Shown in pieces: positions 36,301 through 39,490 of a DNA stretch of 41,223 bases. Below the pieces are notes generated by a model that saw only the letters and a list, made by a program, of their open reading frames with translations, had not been told where the DNA came from and made no database searches. The stretch comes from Bacillus luti (lineage in GTDB: Bacteria; Bacillota; Bacilli; Bacillales; Bacillaceae_G), in the NCBI RefSeq assembly GCF_001884105.1, contig NZ_MACI01000008.1:1-41223 (forward strand), in the 5' to 3' direction. The translations under genes were made by a program, and so were the position numbers. Every line of letters begins with the position of its first letter. Positions within the stretch are counted from its first letter, which is position 1.

Positions 36301-36369
36301 GAACGTTTTATACGCATTACTCCTCGGAATATACGAAACTACTTTTGGCCTTGGATATGGTGGAAGTGA
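21346..36369 (+). CDS. Giant DUF11-repeat protein, 5007 residues
   Basis: One uninterrupted 15-kb frame from ATG 21346 (GAGGTG ribosome site six bases upstream) to TGA 36369. Residues 1-345 form a distinct N-terminal domain (begins MPITNRFSTTTNGALAITGN) rich in Gly, Ser, Thr and Asn, probably beta-rich. Residues about 350-4969 are 35 DUF11-type beta-sandwich repeats averaging 132 residues. The tail of about 38 residues ends FDGERFIRITPRNIRNYFWPWIWWK (written here in two overlapping parts: FDGERFIRI, NYFWPWIWWK). I see no signal peptide, membrane helix, LPxTG or S-layer motif, and only one cysteine (in the tail). DUF11 arrays act elsewhere as extended stalks. Size, repeat fold and sporulation-like promoter hint suggest a fibrous surface or spore-coat/exosporium component; that is inference. 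It is transcribed alone, with a strong terminator. Confidence 0.9.
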   Translation: MPITNRFSTTTNGALAITGNTLGLSKISNQNRAGTIGAIGAFATTNTALQVPTFPAGTTLTYTQNSSTAILNIPAGSTILYAELVWGGNYLSRDQNITSVLGNPVSFTTPVSTYSVTPSAVTASNQTFVSGSVTFGFYTRSADVTSLIQAAGSGSYTTGSVPGLVDPIDASNGTINSAGWTLIVAYQNGTLPARNLTIYVAGNRVSAETGSADVSVSGFLTPSGGPVSGRLFLSSTEGDADLTGDQALFGPNFSSLNALSGPNNAVNNFFGSQVNNAAGNLDTTGTFGTRNQSASTGTNISAGRQGWDITSIDISPYLTNSQVSAAIRLTTNGDAYMLNTVGLQININSPNIQATKSVNKSVAAIGDVVTYTVTIPNTGLLPANNVIFIDNLPNGTSFIPGTVTVDSVPQTNANPAAGISLGTINNSASRTVTFQATVVSLPNPNPISNTANITFQYTPIAGGTTFNGLATSNSAGTQINLADINGTKSVNKLFTDIGETLTYNIALANIGNIAATNVIYTDPIPSGTTFIPGSVTVNGVTQAGANPATGISIGSIAANSTTTISFQVFVPSIPQTNPILNSGTTTYQYVPVPNQPAVSGTDTTNIVSTQVNNATVTMTKAVDKNFADIGDTLTYTVSFTGTGNTNANNVIFTDVIPTGTTFVLNSLTIDGTTQVGANPANGVNIGSIPTGTTKNVSFQVVVNTIPASNVVSNGSSASYQYTVNPSQSPVTKNISSNLVSTQINNANVTLTKSTNKQFATIGETISYTILITNSGNTAATNVQLTDPLPNGTILTPGTVTLNGVLQNVDSLVALPIGTIPGGATFTLSFQVTVINITAQNPIINNAFASYLYTVNPSLPPTAKTANSNSVTSTIRLANLQATKSVDKTFAEVGDVLTYTFALTNDGNVTANNVLLSDSIANGTAFIPNSVTVNGVTQPGVIPTNINIGSINANTTITASFQVLITSIPNPNPISNSASISYNFIVDPNASPVNKSTTSTTTFTQVNDANVISTKTVDRAFATVGDILIYTVILTNAGSVSANNPTFIDTNPDGTTFIPNTFLINNVLQNNADPNIGVPLPAIPANGSITVSYQVTVTSLPTQNPTINSSSTQYSFILNPGDPPTIETSLSNTVSTQINLANVVIVKQVDLTIADVGQPITYTIALANSGNTPANNVVVTDILPPGTTLVPNSTFIGGALQLGADPSVGLQVGTIPAGGITTIVFQISANSLPSPNPVQNSAALQYSFIADPVLPAVVRNATSNIVTTQINTANIVTTKLTSTNFADVGDSITYTTTLTNNGNISASNVTFTDIIPAGTSFIPNTVTINNVPIANANPANGILIGTIGPNSSRTVAFQVSVPTIPAINPITNQSGTTFQYTYDPSKPAVMQMVASNTVQTTINNASITAVKSADKQFANINDIITYTTTLTNNGNVLASNVIFTDVIPNGTSFIPNSVTVNGNTLPNTNPASGIAIDPINPNTSSTISFQIKVNSIPSPNPIPNQSNTIYQYIVNPNLPPASANALSNLITIQINNATIIATKSVNTPTAAIGDIVTYTIAVTNTGNIPASATVLTDGLGAGASFVQNSVTIDNIPQPGLDPSLGIHLADIPSGDTVFITFQAQILAIPPSGTLTNNALVNYEYTVNPNQSPAVGSTITNTTVTPIIDATLVLNKNASTTFATIGDTITFTSSVTNTGNTTANNIVFTDTIPNGTAFVPNSFKINGVTVPNANPQNGINIGNLNANASITLSFQVKITTLPNPNPIPNKSSLQYSFIVDINEPPVSRTVQSNKTFTQVNTASVIATKTASSAFAAVGDTLTYTTTLTNSGNTTANTPVFIDILPPELSFVPDSVQINSIPQLGFRPDSGISLDSIPVGGTTTISFQAIVGSIPTTNPTLNQSSTTYSIIVDPTQPPVTETATSNPTLVQINEAIIQATKSVDRLFSDVAPGNSFLTYTVLLENIGNTTATNILFTDPIPNNTVFIEDSVRVGGVLLPGVNPANGIPIGDIIAGDFINVTFRVQVVSIPNPIFTIGPGGPNSPVVNGASIDYQFMTGPNLPLVSRNTTSNSVSTQINSGEVVAIKSVDKTFATIGDTISYTITLSNPGNVTSQNIIFTDILPEGTTFLSGTLTNNSGTQQIGNPANGIQIENINPSETTIITLNVLVTNIPSINPISNFSSVQFAHVVDPSQPAVTQTNVSNAVSTTINSAILTTQKSADKSIISVGDTVTYTTTITNTGNTPATNITFTSAIPASTTFIPNSVTINGNQQFGAQPALGVTIPNIAPGDTVTVTFQVNVLSVPPSSSIMGNDTILYSYTVDPNGTPVSTSTSTNIVTNPVQDAMITMIKSVDQTLVTLSDTITYTTILMNTGNTNATNITFTDLIPDGTTFITDSVTIDDITQIGLNPNTGITIGSIAPNSSISISFQVIATSTPVQNPIANVATTSYSFIADPSAPIVTRTATSNTVFTTMNTATILSSKQVDKSFSHIGDTLTYTVTLTNNGNSSAQNVIFTDTMPSGTTFIANSFSINDIPQSGANPVNGVNIGPITAGSTLNVSFQVNVTSLPTENPIVNFSSTSYQLVSPPDAETSISNPVSTQVKEAILSMTKNESVSYADIGQTAFYTTSITNLGNTDATNIVFTDILPSGLTFVPNTLTVDGVLQPNANPNTGVLLATLPPSEIYSIVFQVTVNSIPTSNPAPNTASTTYEFTVDPVNPPVSSTATSNTTLLQINNANIISTKTADLPFADVGNTITFTLNLPNTGNVAATDVTVIDILDSNLTFVPNSFTVNGQTIPNADLSTGVNIGSINGGNAAIVTFQATVTTLNPISNSASITYHYVVDPSQPSITTSNQSNTTTTQINSAILTAQKNSNVSTVDIGQDIIYSVTITNSGNVNATNVIFTDLIPDGTSFEPNSFTLNGTTIPNADIVTGVPIGDIAPNQSVIVAFHINANEIPPINPITNQASVSFQHIVNPANPPVSKNITSTTVSTKIESAILNTIKIGDKAFATIGDTITYTTTITNTGNIPANNAIFSDPLPTWTQFVAGSVIVDGTPLPSASIIDGVGINTINQNQTVTIIFQVQIVSNPTTFTPELQNLGFVNFQYNVGNALQAQPGNVETNVFVTSINSAILSAVKTASTAFANIGDTITYTVFIQNSGNTNATNANFSDLIPVGTTFVENSFAVNGSTIPGANPNNGVTIGTVSAGSSLTVTFQVIVTSTPPSNPITNVASIQFAFTVDPAAPPVTGTIHSNSASTQINNATVTTVLEANRAIVSIGDVITYTAKLTNTGNFPANSVLLINGVPEGASFVPNSVTLNGISLPDASPTLGIPVGIIAPGDSATITFQFLVSSIPPQGAIINQALTSYTYIVDPSQPPVTATSSSNTVNTAVVDASLSAIKNTDSLVQSTNGTITYTVVVRNNGNTTANAVTLTDLVPEGTAFIPNSVTINSVSVPNANPNVGILLNSIAPSEIVTVTFQAIVQSIPIVNPISNTARIDYTFIADPAAPIVSRTITSNPVFTQISDANILSLKAVNAQQATTGDILTYTITLENTGNIPATNLIFSDTIPEGTTFVENSFTLNGTAILGANPNAGVTLPNLAANATHLISFQILINDPFSQESITNHSNTAYTIQPDPGQQPITETSTSNIVNTNFVQAQLTIIKTSNPIAVDIGGTILYISEVKNIGNVDAINTIFTDSIPAGTTFVPDTVTINGVLQPGVNPENGIPIGTIPSNGSKTILFQVQTNNPPTETEIINQSFATYQYVSIPTAPPVNRSANSNIVTTSLQNANIISVKQANVTFVSIGQNITYTNTLQNTGTVPANNTVFIDNIPEGTIFIEDSLSINNVIQPGANPENGVTLGTIQPNVTVTISFQVQLTNIPSGNTVINISDTSYEYQIEPSSPIIQRRSLSNAVNTEVRTANVSAIKSANRSITRLGQIITYTVAVTNAGTVPITNTLLIDAIAAGTIFVPNSILVDGIPRPDENPITGINLDITLPNNTIIVTFQVNVISIPSQNNINNTAVIHYEYQPEPSAPPISETTSSNTTNIQFIDVILTATKSANKVLANIDEIIEYTVFIQNNGSTTTNSIFFTDTIEDGTVFIPGSVIVNNTVLPAADPNIGFSIPNVASGQSATITFQVSVTNLPAVNPTPNTANIVYDFIFNPDFAPIQKSTTSNTTFVQINDADIVSLKAVDLTFVTIGDILTYTTTLTNTGNTDATAVVFTDNIPDGTTFIDGSVLVNHIPQLNANPSTGILVGTIAPNISIPVTFSVTVVSLPASNRIQNQSTSRYTINSEEQVSTSNITLTEVISANVIATKTTPIQYADLQTIIPYTISIINNGNIQVENILVTDIIPANTSFIENSVIVNGNARPNDNPLSGIQLDNIPPNTTATVLFQVRVTSIPQTNPISNTSTVEYQYTVPNRPPITETIISSAATTAINHANLSSNKVVDLAFATVGDTLTYTITLNQTGNVSVNDAVIQDIIPQGTTFIENSVIVNGETLPGVSPVSGIPIGTILVGGNAIASFQVTVTSIPTPNKLDNKAITTFKYIANPNSLPVTNTTTTNTVTTTVQNDNVIAMKSVDVMHALPGQTLTYTITITNSGNITIEDLLATDIVPVDTTFVTGSVTINGINQPNANPENGITLDNLAPNKAVIITFQITISASTLQSAINNDASISYAVTIDPTEPPITITKQTNIVTTTIVDPMVIIEKTADKSIVVIGDSITFTLKIVNHSPIPTINTSVLDIIPAGTTFIENSVTINGTQIPNIRPDTGMNIGALPADEVATITFQVLVTSIPSNSTIINSATVTAAFQLTPQDPIITFIVNSNIVRIPVQFITAAVIKNASVSSAYLNQYFDYTVRITNTSDISLANVSLQDTIPAGLQFMNGTVFIKGERSPLANPNIGFLVATNLEPNETLIVLFTVQVISPPVNNEFINSANVSLQLQTTPTDPPITVTVTSNENIVTFIQDNPNETLPNLNCFFDGERFIRITPRNIRNYFWPWIWWK
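22393..36255 (+). repeat. Array of 35 DUF11-type repeats (about 132 codons each)
   Basis: By my count 35 units start with a strand of the form (N/D/S)A-x-(I/V/L)-x-x-x-K and contain GDTxTYT, TNxGN, a FTDxIPxGTxF block, SVTxNG, ANPxxGIxIG, TxxFQVxV, SIPxxNPI and VDPxxPPV. They end SNxVxTQIN. Units are clearly paralogous in protein but diverged at DNA level, with no long exact repeats, so the array is old. Most are 130-133 residues. Unit 13 (27136-27570) is about 145 because of two insertions. Units 10, 15 and 23 form a subtype with GDxxxxTFQ and IPPxG in the last third. Confidence 0.88.
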
Positions 36370-36375
36370 TCAAAA

Positions 36376-36424
36376 AAAGAAAAAGCTTGTAGTTTGGATA
36401 CTCTCCAAACTACAAGCTTTTTTC
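36376..36424 (+). terminator. Terminator of the giant gene
   Basis: An 18-bp perfect stem (AAAAGCTTGTAGTTTGGA and its complement) with loop TACTC, followed by TTTTTT. The flanking A-run means it may also serve the FbpB-type gene on the minus strand. Confidence 0.92.
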
Positions 36425-36443
36425 ACGAACAAAATGATAATAC

Positions 36444-36584
36444 TCAATTGCTAGTAGCGCTATATGCTACGTGTCGTTTCTCAATCCGATCTTCAATTTC
36501 TTTCATATTTTCCTTATTCGTTAGTAGGGATTGTTTATTTTCTATTAATAATTGTTTAAAGGATTTTCTCATTTTTTTTCTCAT
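36444..36584 (-). CDS. FbpB-family small basic protein
   Basis: A 46-residue, highly basic protein (MRKKMRKSFKQLLIENKQSL, then NKENMKEIEDRIEKRHVAYS). The pattern fits the FbpB family: in B. subtilis, Fur-regulated small basic proteins that assist the FsrA small RNA in iron sparing. Paralogues of unknown role are common in the B. cereus group. AAGGAGG is nine bases before ATG 36584 and only three before ATG 36590, so 36584 is preferred. The stop is TGA at 36444, 20 bases from the giant gene's terminator. An imperfect Fur-box-like stretch (36621-36635) lies upstream. Confidence 0.78.
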   Translation of the reverse strand: MRKKMRKSFKQLLIENKQSLLTNKENMKEIEDRIEKRHVAYSATSN

Positions 36585-36620
36585 TTTCATTTTCCTCCTT
36601 GGGGGATGGTTTATATAAAA

Positions 36621-36635
36621 GATAAAGAATTATCT
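36621..36635 (-). promoter_or_regulatory. Weak Fur-box-like inverted repeat
   Basis: On the minus strand AGATAATTCTTTATC carries GATAA / TTATC arms with a 4-base spacer instead of the 3 bases of a classical Fur box. It lies 37 bases upstream of the FbpB-type start. Suggestive only. Confidence 0.3.
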
Positions 36636-36720
36636 GTGTGTTCTTATAATAATTGATTGTTGTGAATTCCATTTGAACTTCATATGAAAATTCCGTTTAT
36701 TTTCTGACAACTTTGTGAAC

Positions 36721-36761
36721 AAAAAAGAAAGGCCGATTAAAAATATTTAATCGGCCTTTCT
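36721..36761 (-). terminator. Terminator of the 5'-3' exonuclease gene
   Basis: AGAAAGGCCGATTAAA / TTTAATCGGCCTTTCT with a 4-5 base loop, followed by TTTTT on the minus strand, just past the stop at 36767. Confidence 0.9.
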
Positions 36762-36766
36762 ACTTC

Positions 36767-37633
36767 TTATAACATATTTATTAATATTTCAGGTCTTCCC
36801 CAATTCATTTCTTCACAAACGAATCTAAGTTTTTCTTCATCCATTGTGTGTAATCCTTCTTCTAGTGAACATGAAATAGGAACTTCACAATGAATTTGTG
36901 CTAATTGTAATGAAATATTTAAGTTCTCTAAATCACTCTCAATTTTTGTACGCTGTGCTTTCGTTAATGAGGCTACGTTTTCTAGTACCGCTGATACTGT
37001 TCCGTGCTCTTGAATAAGCTTATACGCTGTTTTTTCACCGATACCTTTTACGCCAGGATAATTATCACTCGTATCCCCCATGAACGCTTTCGCATGAACG
37101 ATTTGCCATGGTTCCACACCTTTTTCTTCCATGATTTTCTCTGGTGTGTAATACTCGTAATTTCCGATTCCTTTACGTAGAAGCATAACTGTAACGTTCT
37201 TATCAACAAGTTGAAGTAAATCTGTATCACCTGTTAAAATATAAACTTCCGCTTCATTGCAGTATTGTTTTGCAAGCGTACCGATACAATCATCTGCTTC
37301 ATACCCTTTCATACCGATGACCGGAATAGATAATTTAGCAGTCATTTCTTGTACTAAATCAAATTGCGGAATTAATTCTTCTGGCGGCGCTGCACGATTT
37401 GCTTTATAATTTGAGAACGATTCTGTTCTAAATGTCGTACTTCCCATATCCCAGCATGTTACGATATGTGTCGGTTCAATTGCTTGCATAGCTGTTAATA
37501 AATGTTTCATATAACCATGAATCCCGTTCGTCGGGGTACCATCTTGTCGTTTCATAAATTGTCCGTAGACACTTGTTGCATAAAAAGCACGAAATAATAG
37601 TGCCATACCATCAACTAATAATACCTTTTTCAT
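36767..37633 (-). CDS. ypcP: 5'-3' exonuclease (YpcP, FEN-like)
   Basis: A 288-residue flap endonuclease/5'-3' exonuclease equivalent to the N-terminal domain of DNA polymerase I, present as a separate protein like B. subtilis YpcP. It removes RNA primers and 5' flaps. The metal-binding acidic residues are intact: VDGMALLFRAFY, GYEADDCIGTLA, LTGDTDLLQL and GDTSDNYPG, followed by the helix-3-turn-helix VKGIGEKTAYKLI. ATG 37633 is chosen, behind AGGAGAGGG. A longer frame to 37666 lacks a site. A possible promoter is TTGAAC (37709-37714), 17 bases, TATTTA (37686-37691). It lies alone downstream of the P-type ATPase fragment. Confidence 0.92.
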   Translation of the reverse strand: MKKVLLVDGMALLFRAFYATSVYGQFMKRQDGTPTNGIHGYMKHLLTAMQAIEPTHIVTCWDMGSTTFRTESFSNYKANRAAPPEELIPQFDLVQEMTAKLSIPVIGMKGYEADDCIGTLAKQYCNEAEVYILTGDTDLLQLVDKNVTVMLLRKGIGNYEYYTPEKIMEEKGVEPWQIVHAKAFMGDTSDNYPGVKGIGEKTAYKLIQEHGTVSAVLENVASLTKAQRTKIESDLENLNISLQLAQIHCEVPISCSLEEGLHTMDEEKLRFVCEEMNWGRPEILINML

Positions 37634-37761
37634 AATCCCTCTCCTACCAAAAAATAATAACCCCACGTTATGACGTAAGGTTATATAAATAGATTACCAT
37701 TCTACGTTGTTCAACTTTGTCTATTATACATTGTTTTTGTATATTTAGCATCATTTACACA

Positions 37762-38487
37762 TTAAGACGTTCTACTACAACAAGTATGAAGAATTCCTGC
37801 ATACGTATTTTTCCCAGTCGAAACAACTACAGCCTTTGCATTTCCGCCAACAATATATGTCCCTTTGAAACACACGTTTTCAAGTTCAAGTGGATTGTAG
37901 TCTTTCATTCGTTTTAAAGGAATAAATCGTTTACGCTCAAGATGATAGCAACTTTCAAATTTCTCAACACTTGCATCATTTCCTGTTAGCACAGATTCAT
38001 TTACTAATAAATCATTCGCATAAATGATACGTACATCTGCTGGTACTGTATCACCTTCTGAAAGAAAAATCATATCGCCAGGAACAAGCTCTTTTACTGG
38101 CAAATTCATCATTTTCAATTCACCGTTTAAACCTGTTACACTTGAACATTCTACTCGAGACACAGTAATTTTTTCACATTGTAATCCATCACGCACATGT
38201 TGTTTTGAAAGACCTGGAATCATTCCACTTAGCTTTATCATTACTTCTGCAATACGTGCTCTTTTTGAAATCAATTCATTTCGACCGTATACTTGAATAC
38301 GTTTTTGTGCTTCTTTCATGGATAGGCCGTCTCTAGTTGTTTTAAAATACGCAAATACAGATTTCACGTCTCTTGTTGCGATTTCAATTAATAAATCTTT
38401 ATTTTTTTGAAGCATTGTTTGTTCTTTCATTGATTTTTTACTTAGTTTATATGATGTGTTACCCACAGTTTTGTTTGCATATAACAT
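37762..38487 (-). CDS. MgtA-type P-type ATPase fragment without membrane helices
   Basis: A 241-residue soluble protein matching the start of an MgtA-type Mg2+ transporter. Residues about 28-90 fit the cation-ATPase N-terminal domain (TTRDGLSMKEAQKRIQVYG, then RNELISK). Residues 98-232 fit the actuator domain (LPVKELVPGDMIFLSEGDTVPAD, split for length; NESVLTGNDASVEK; NPLELENVCFKGT). The TM1-TM2 hairpin that should lie between them is missing. Everything after the actuator domain is absent: TM3 onward and the phosphorylation DKTGT domain. The TGES motif is TGND (168-171), so the dephosphorylation glutamate is gone. It cannot be a pump. Yet the frame is intact, with AAAGGAGG ten bases before ATG 38487 and a complete M-box leader. 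It may be a domesticated regulatory protein or a well-kept remnant. Confidence 0.82.
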   Translation of the reverse strand: MLYANKTVGNTSYKLSKKSMKEQTMLQKNKDLLIEIATRDVKSVFAYFKTTRDGLSMKEAQKRIQVYGRNELISKRARIAEVMIKLSGMIPGLSKQHVRDGLQCEKITVSRVECSSVTGLNGELKMMNLPVKELVPGDMIFLSEGDTVPADVRIIYANDLLVNESVLTGNDASVEKFESCYHLERKRFIPLKRMKDYNPLELENVCFKGTYIVGGNAKAVVVSTGKNTYAGILHTCCSRTS

Positions 38488-38587
38488 ATTATCGTCTCCT
38501 CCTTTACAACATAGGAAGAAACGCTTTGTTTCTCAATTTATCCACTTTATCGTGAAAGTGTTTAGCGCTTAAATATGTAAATAAACG

Positions 38588-38692
38588 CTACATTATGATA
38601 AATATAGAGGGAGGAACAAGTCGTTTCCTGCCTACATCATATATTTTTGATTTGAAGTATATGGGTAACGGAACCGAGTCAGAATTCGACAT
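38588..38692 (-). CDS. Possible 34-residue leader peptide
   Basis: ATG 38692 is preceded by GAGGAGGTGAGGAGC, a near-perfect ribosome site, and opens a frame of 34 codons ending TAG at 38588. The peptide (MSNSDSVPLPIYFKSKIY, DVGRKRLVPPSIFIIM) has prolines at 8, 10, 28 and 29, including a PP pair that could slow ribosomes. It lies after the M-box terminator and 100 bases before the ATPase-fragment gene, with three small hairpins between. Salmonella mgtL is a proline-containing leader peptide in a comparable place; the comparison is only positional. Confidence 0.5.
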   Translation of the reverse strand: MSNSDSVPLPIYFKSKIYDVGRKRLVPPSIFIIM

Positions 38693-38753
38693 GCTCCTCA
38701 CCTCCTCGTTTATTTTTATAGTTTATACTATGAAATTACTCATAGATTGGTAA

Positions 38754-38787
38754 CAAAAAAGACCCCTACTCTTAAGAGAGTAGGGGC
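38754..38787 (-). terminator. Expression-platform terminator of the M-box
   Basis: The stem CCCCTACTCTC / GAGAGTAGGGG-like repeat (38763-38786) on the minus strand is followed by TCTTTTTTG. It follows the riboswitch aptamer directly and precedes the leader peptide and ATPase-fragment gene, so high Mg2+ should stop transcription here. Confidence 0.85.
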
Positions 38788-38834
38788 CATTACATACACA
38801 AATAAGCGATTTCTAATATCATTAGAAATCTACA

Positions 38835-38994
38835 GACCTCTCCCTCGTCGAGTTTTAGCACTGTATAGCATAGGTACATTACCAGCTACGTTAAGAAAAA
38901 CCTTAATTCGATCATTCCTGTTGACCCATTGGCGTCTCTCGACATTTTTGGGCAGTAGCATTTCTCTATACAGGAGCCTCACCTAACAGAGACT
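38835..38994 (-). promoter_or_regulatory. M-box (ykoK) magnesium riboswitch
   Basis: The minus strand contains the conserved blocks in order: CTGTTAGGTGAGGCTCCT, ATGCTACTGCCCAAAAATGTC, GACGCCAATGGGTCAACAG, CTTAACGTAGCTGGTAATG, and CTATGCTATACAGTGCTAAA before ACTCGACGA closing the P1 stem. These are the strongly conserved segments of the M-box, which folds around several Mg2+ ions. Length (about 160 bases) fits. A further hairpin (38808-38830) and the terminator at 38754-38787 form the switch. Confidence 0.95.
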
Positions 38995-39013
38995 TATTTT
39001 CATTACATAGAAA

Positions 39014-39042
39014 ATGTTACTCTTATTTAAAATAGATGTCAA
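39014..39042 (-). promoter_or_regulatory. Promoter of the M-box transcript
   Basis: On the minus strand a perfect TTGACA (39037-39042), 17 bases, then TAACAT (39014-39019). The transcript would begin about 10 bases before the aptamer. Confidence 0.75.
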
Positions 39043-39103
39043 CAGTAGCCTATAATTTTTTCGAAAGGGATGATGAAACTACATATAAACTAACGTAAAA
39101 TTT

Positions 39104-39490
39104 TTAATACGTTATACAACCCGCAATTACAATCCCAATTGCAAGCGATAAAAACATAAGAAAAAGGCCGACTGCTTGATTATCTTCTTCGAGGCTTTTG
39201 TTTATATTAAAGCGTGGTGTAAGCCACTCAGCTAAATAAAAGACAATAATTTGAGCCAAGATCCCAACTGCTCCCCATGAAACCATATCAAGCAGTGAAA
39301 TGGAATTAGCTGCTGTCGAATATAAAACAATTGCTAGCCCAAGTAATCTTCCTCCAAGCACATAGCTTACCGCCTTATTTCCTTGAGCCATTAACTTAAA
39401 TTCCTTTACTTTCGTTGTCACTTCCATCAAGAAAAGACCAATTCCTAAAAGCCCGAGTGTTACTGCTAAATATAATAAAAAATTAAGCAT
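39104..39490 (-). CDS. DUF350 membrane protein (YjfL-like)
   Basis: A 128-residue protein with four hydrophobic helices (about residues 3-22, 46-62, 69-88 and 105-126) matching DUF350, known from E. coli YjfL. Its role is unknown. It overlaps the upstream glutathionylspermidine-synthase-like gene by 8 bases (39483-39490), with a GGAGG-type ribosome site inside that gene, so the two are translationally coupled. DUF350 genes often sit beside GspS-like genes, as here. No clear terminator follows before the M-box promoter at 39042. Confidence 0.82.
   Translation of the reverse strand: MLNFLLYLAVTLGLLGIGLFLMEVTTKVKEFKLMAQGNKAVSYVLGGRLLGLAIVLYSTAANSISLLDMVSWGAVGILAQIIVFYLAEWLTPRFNINKSLEEDNQAVGLFLMFLSLAIGIVIAGCITY

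Noticed and set aside
21346-36369. CRISPR array, RTX adhesin or NRPS/PKS as explanations for the 15-kb repetitive gene
   Set aside because: The repeats are 396 bases, coding and diverged. There are no direct DNA repeats with spacers, no RTX nonapeptides and no carrier-protein motifs.
36394-36618. A 74-codon plus-strand frame after the giant gene
   Set aside because: It begins inside the terminator hairpin and is antisense to the FbpB-type gene, which has a proper ribosome site and family pattern.
37762-38487. Sequencing frameshift hiding the TM1-TM2 of the P-type ATPase
   Set aside because: The flanking domain sequences run on in one frame, and too few bases lie between them to encode a helical hairpin in any frame.
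38747-38986. A 79-codon plus-strand frame
   Set aside because: It is antisense to the M-box riboswitch and terminator; the conserved RNA explains the sequence.
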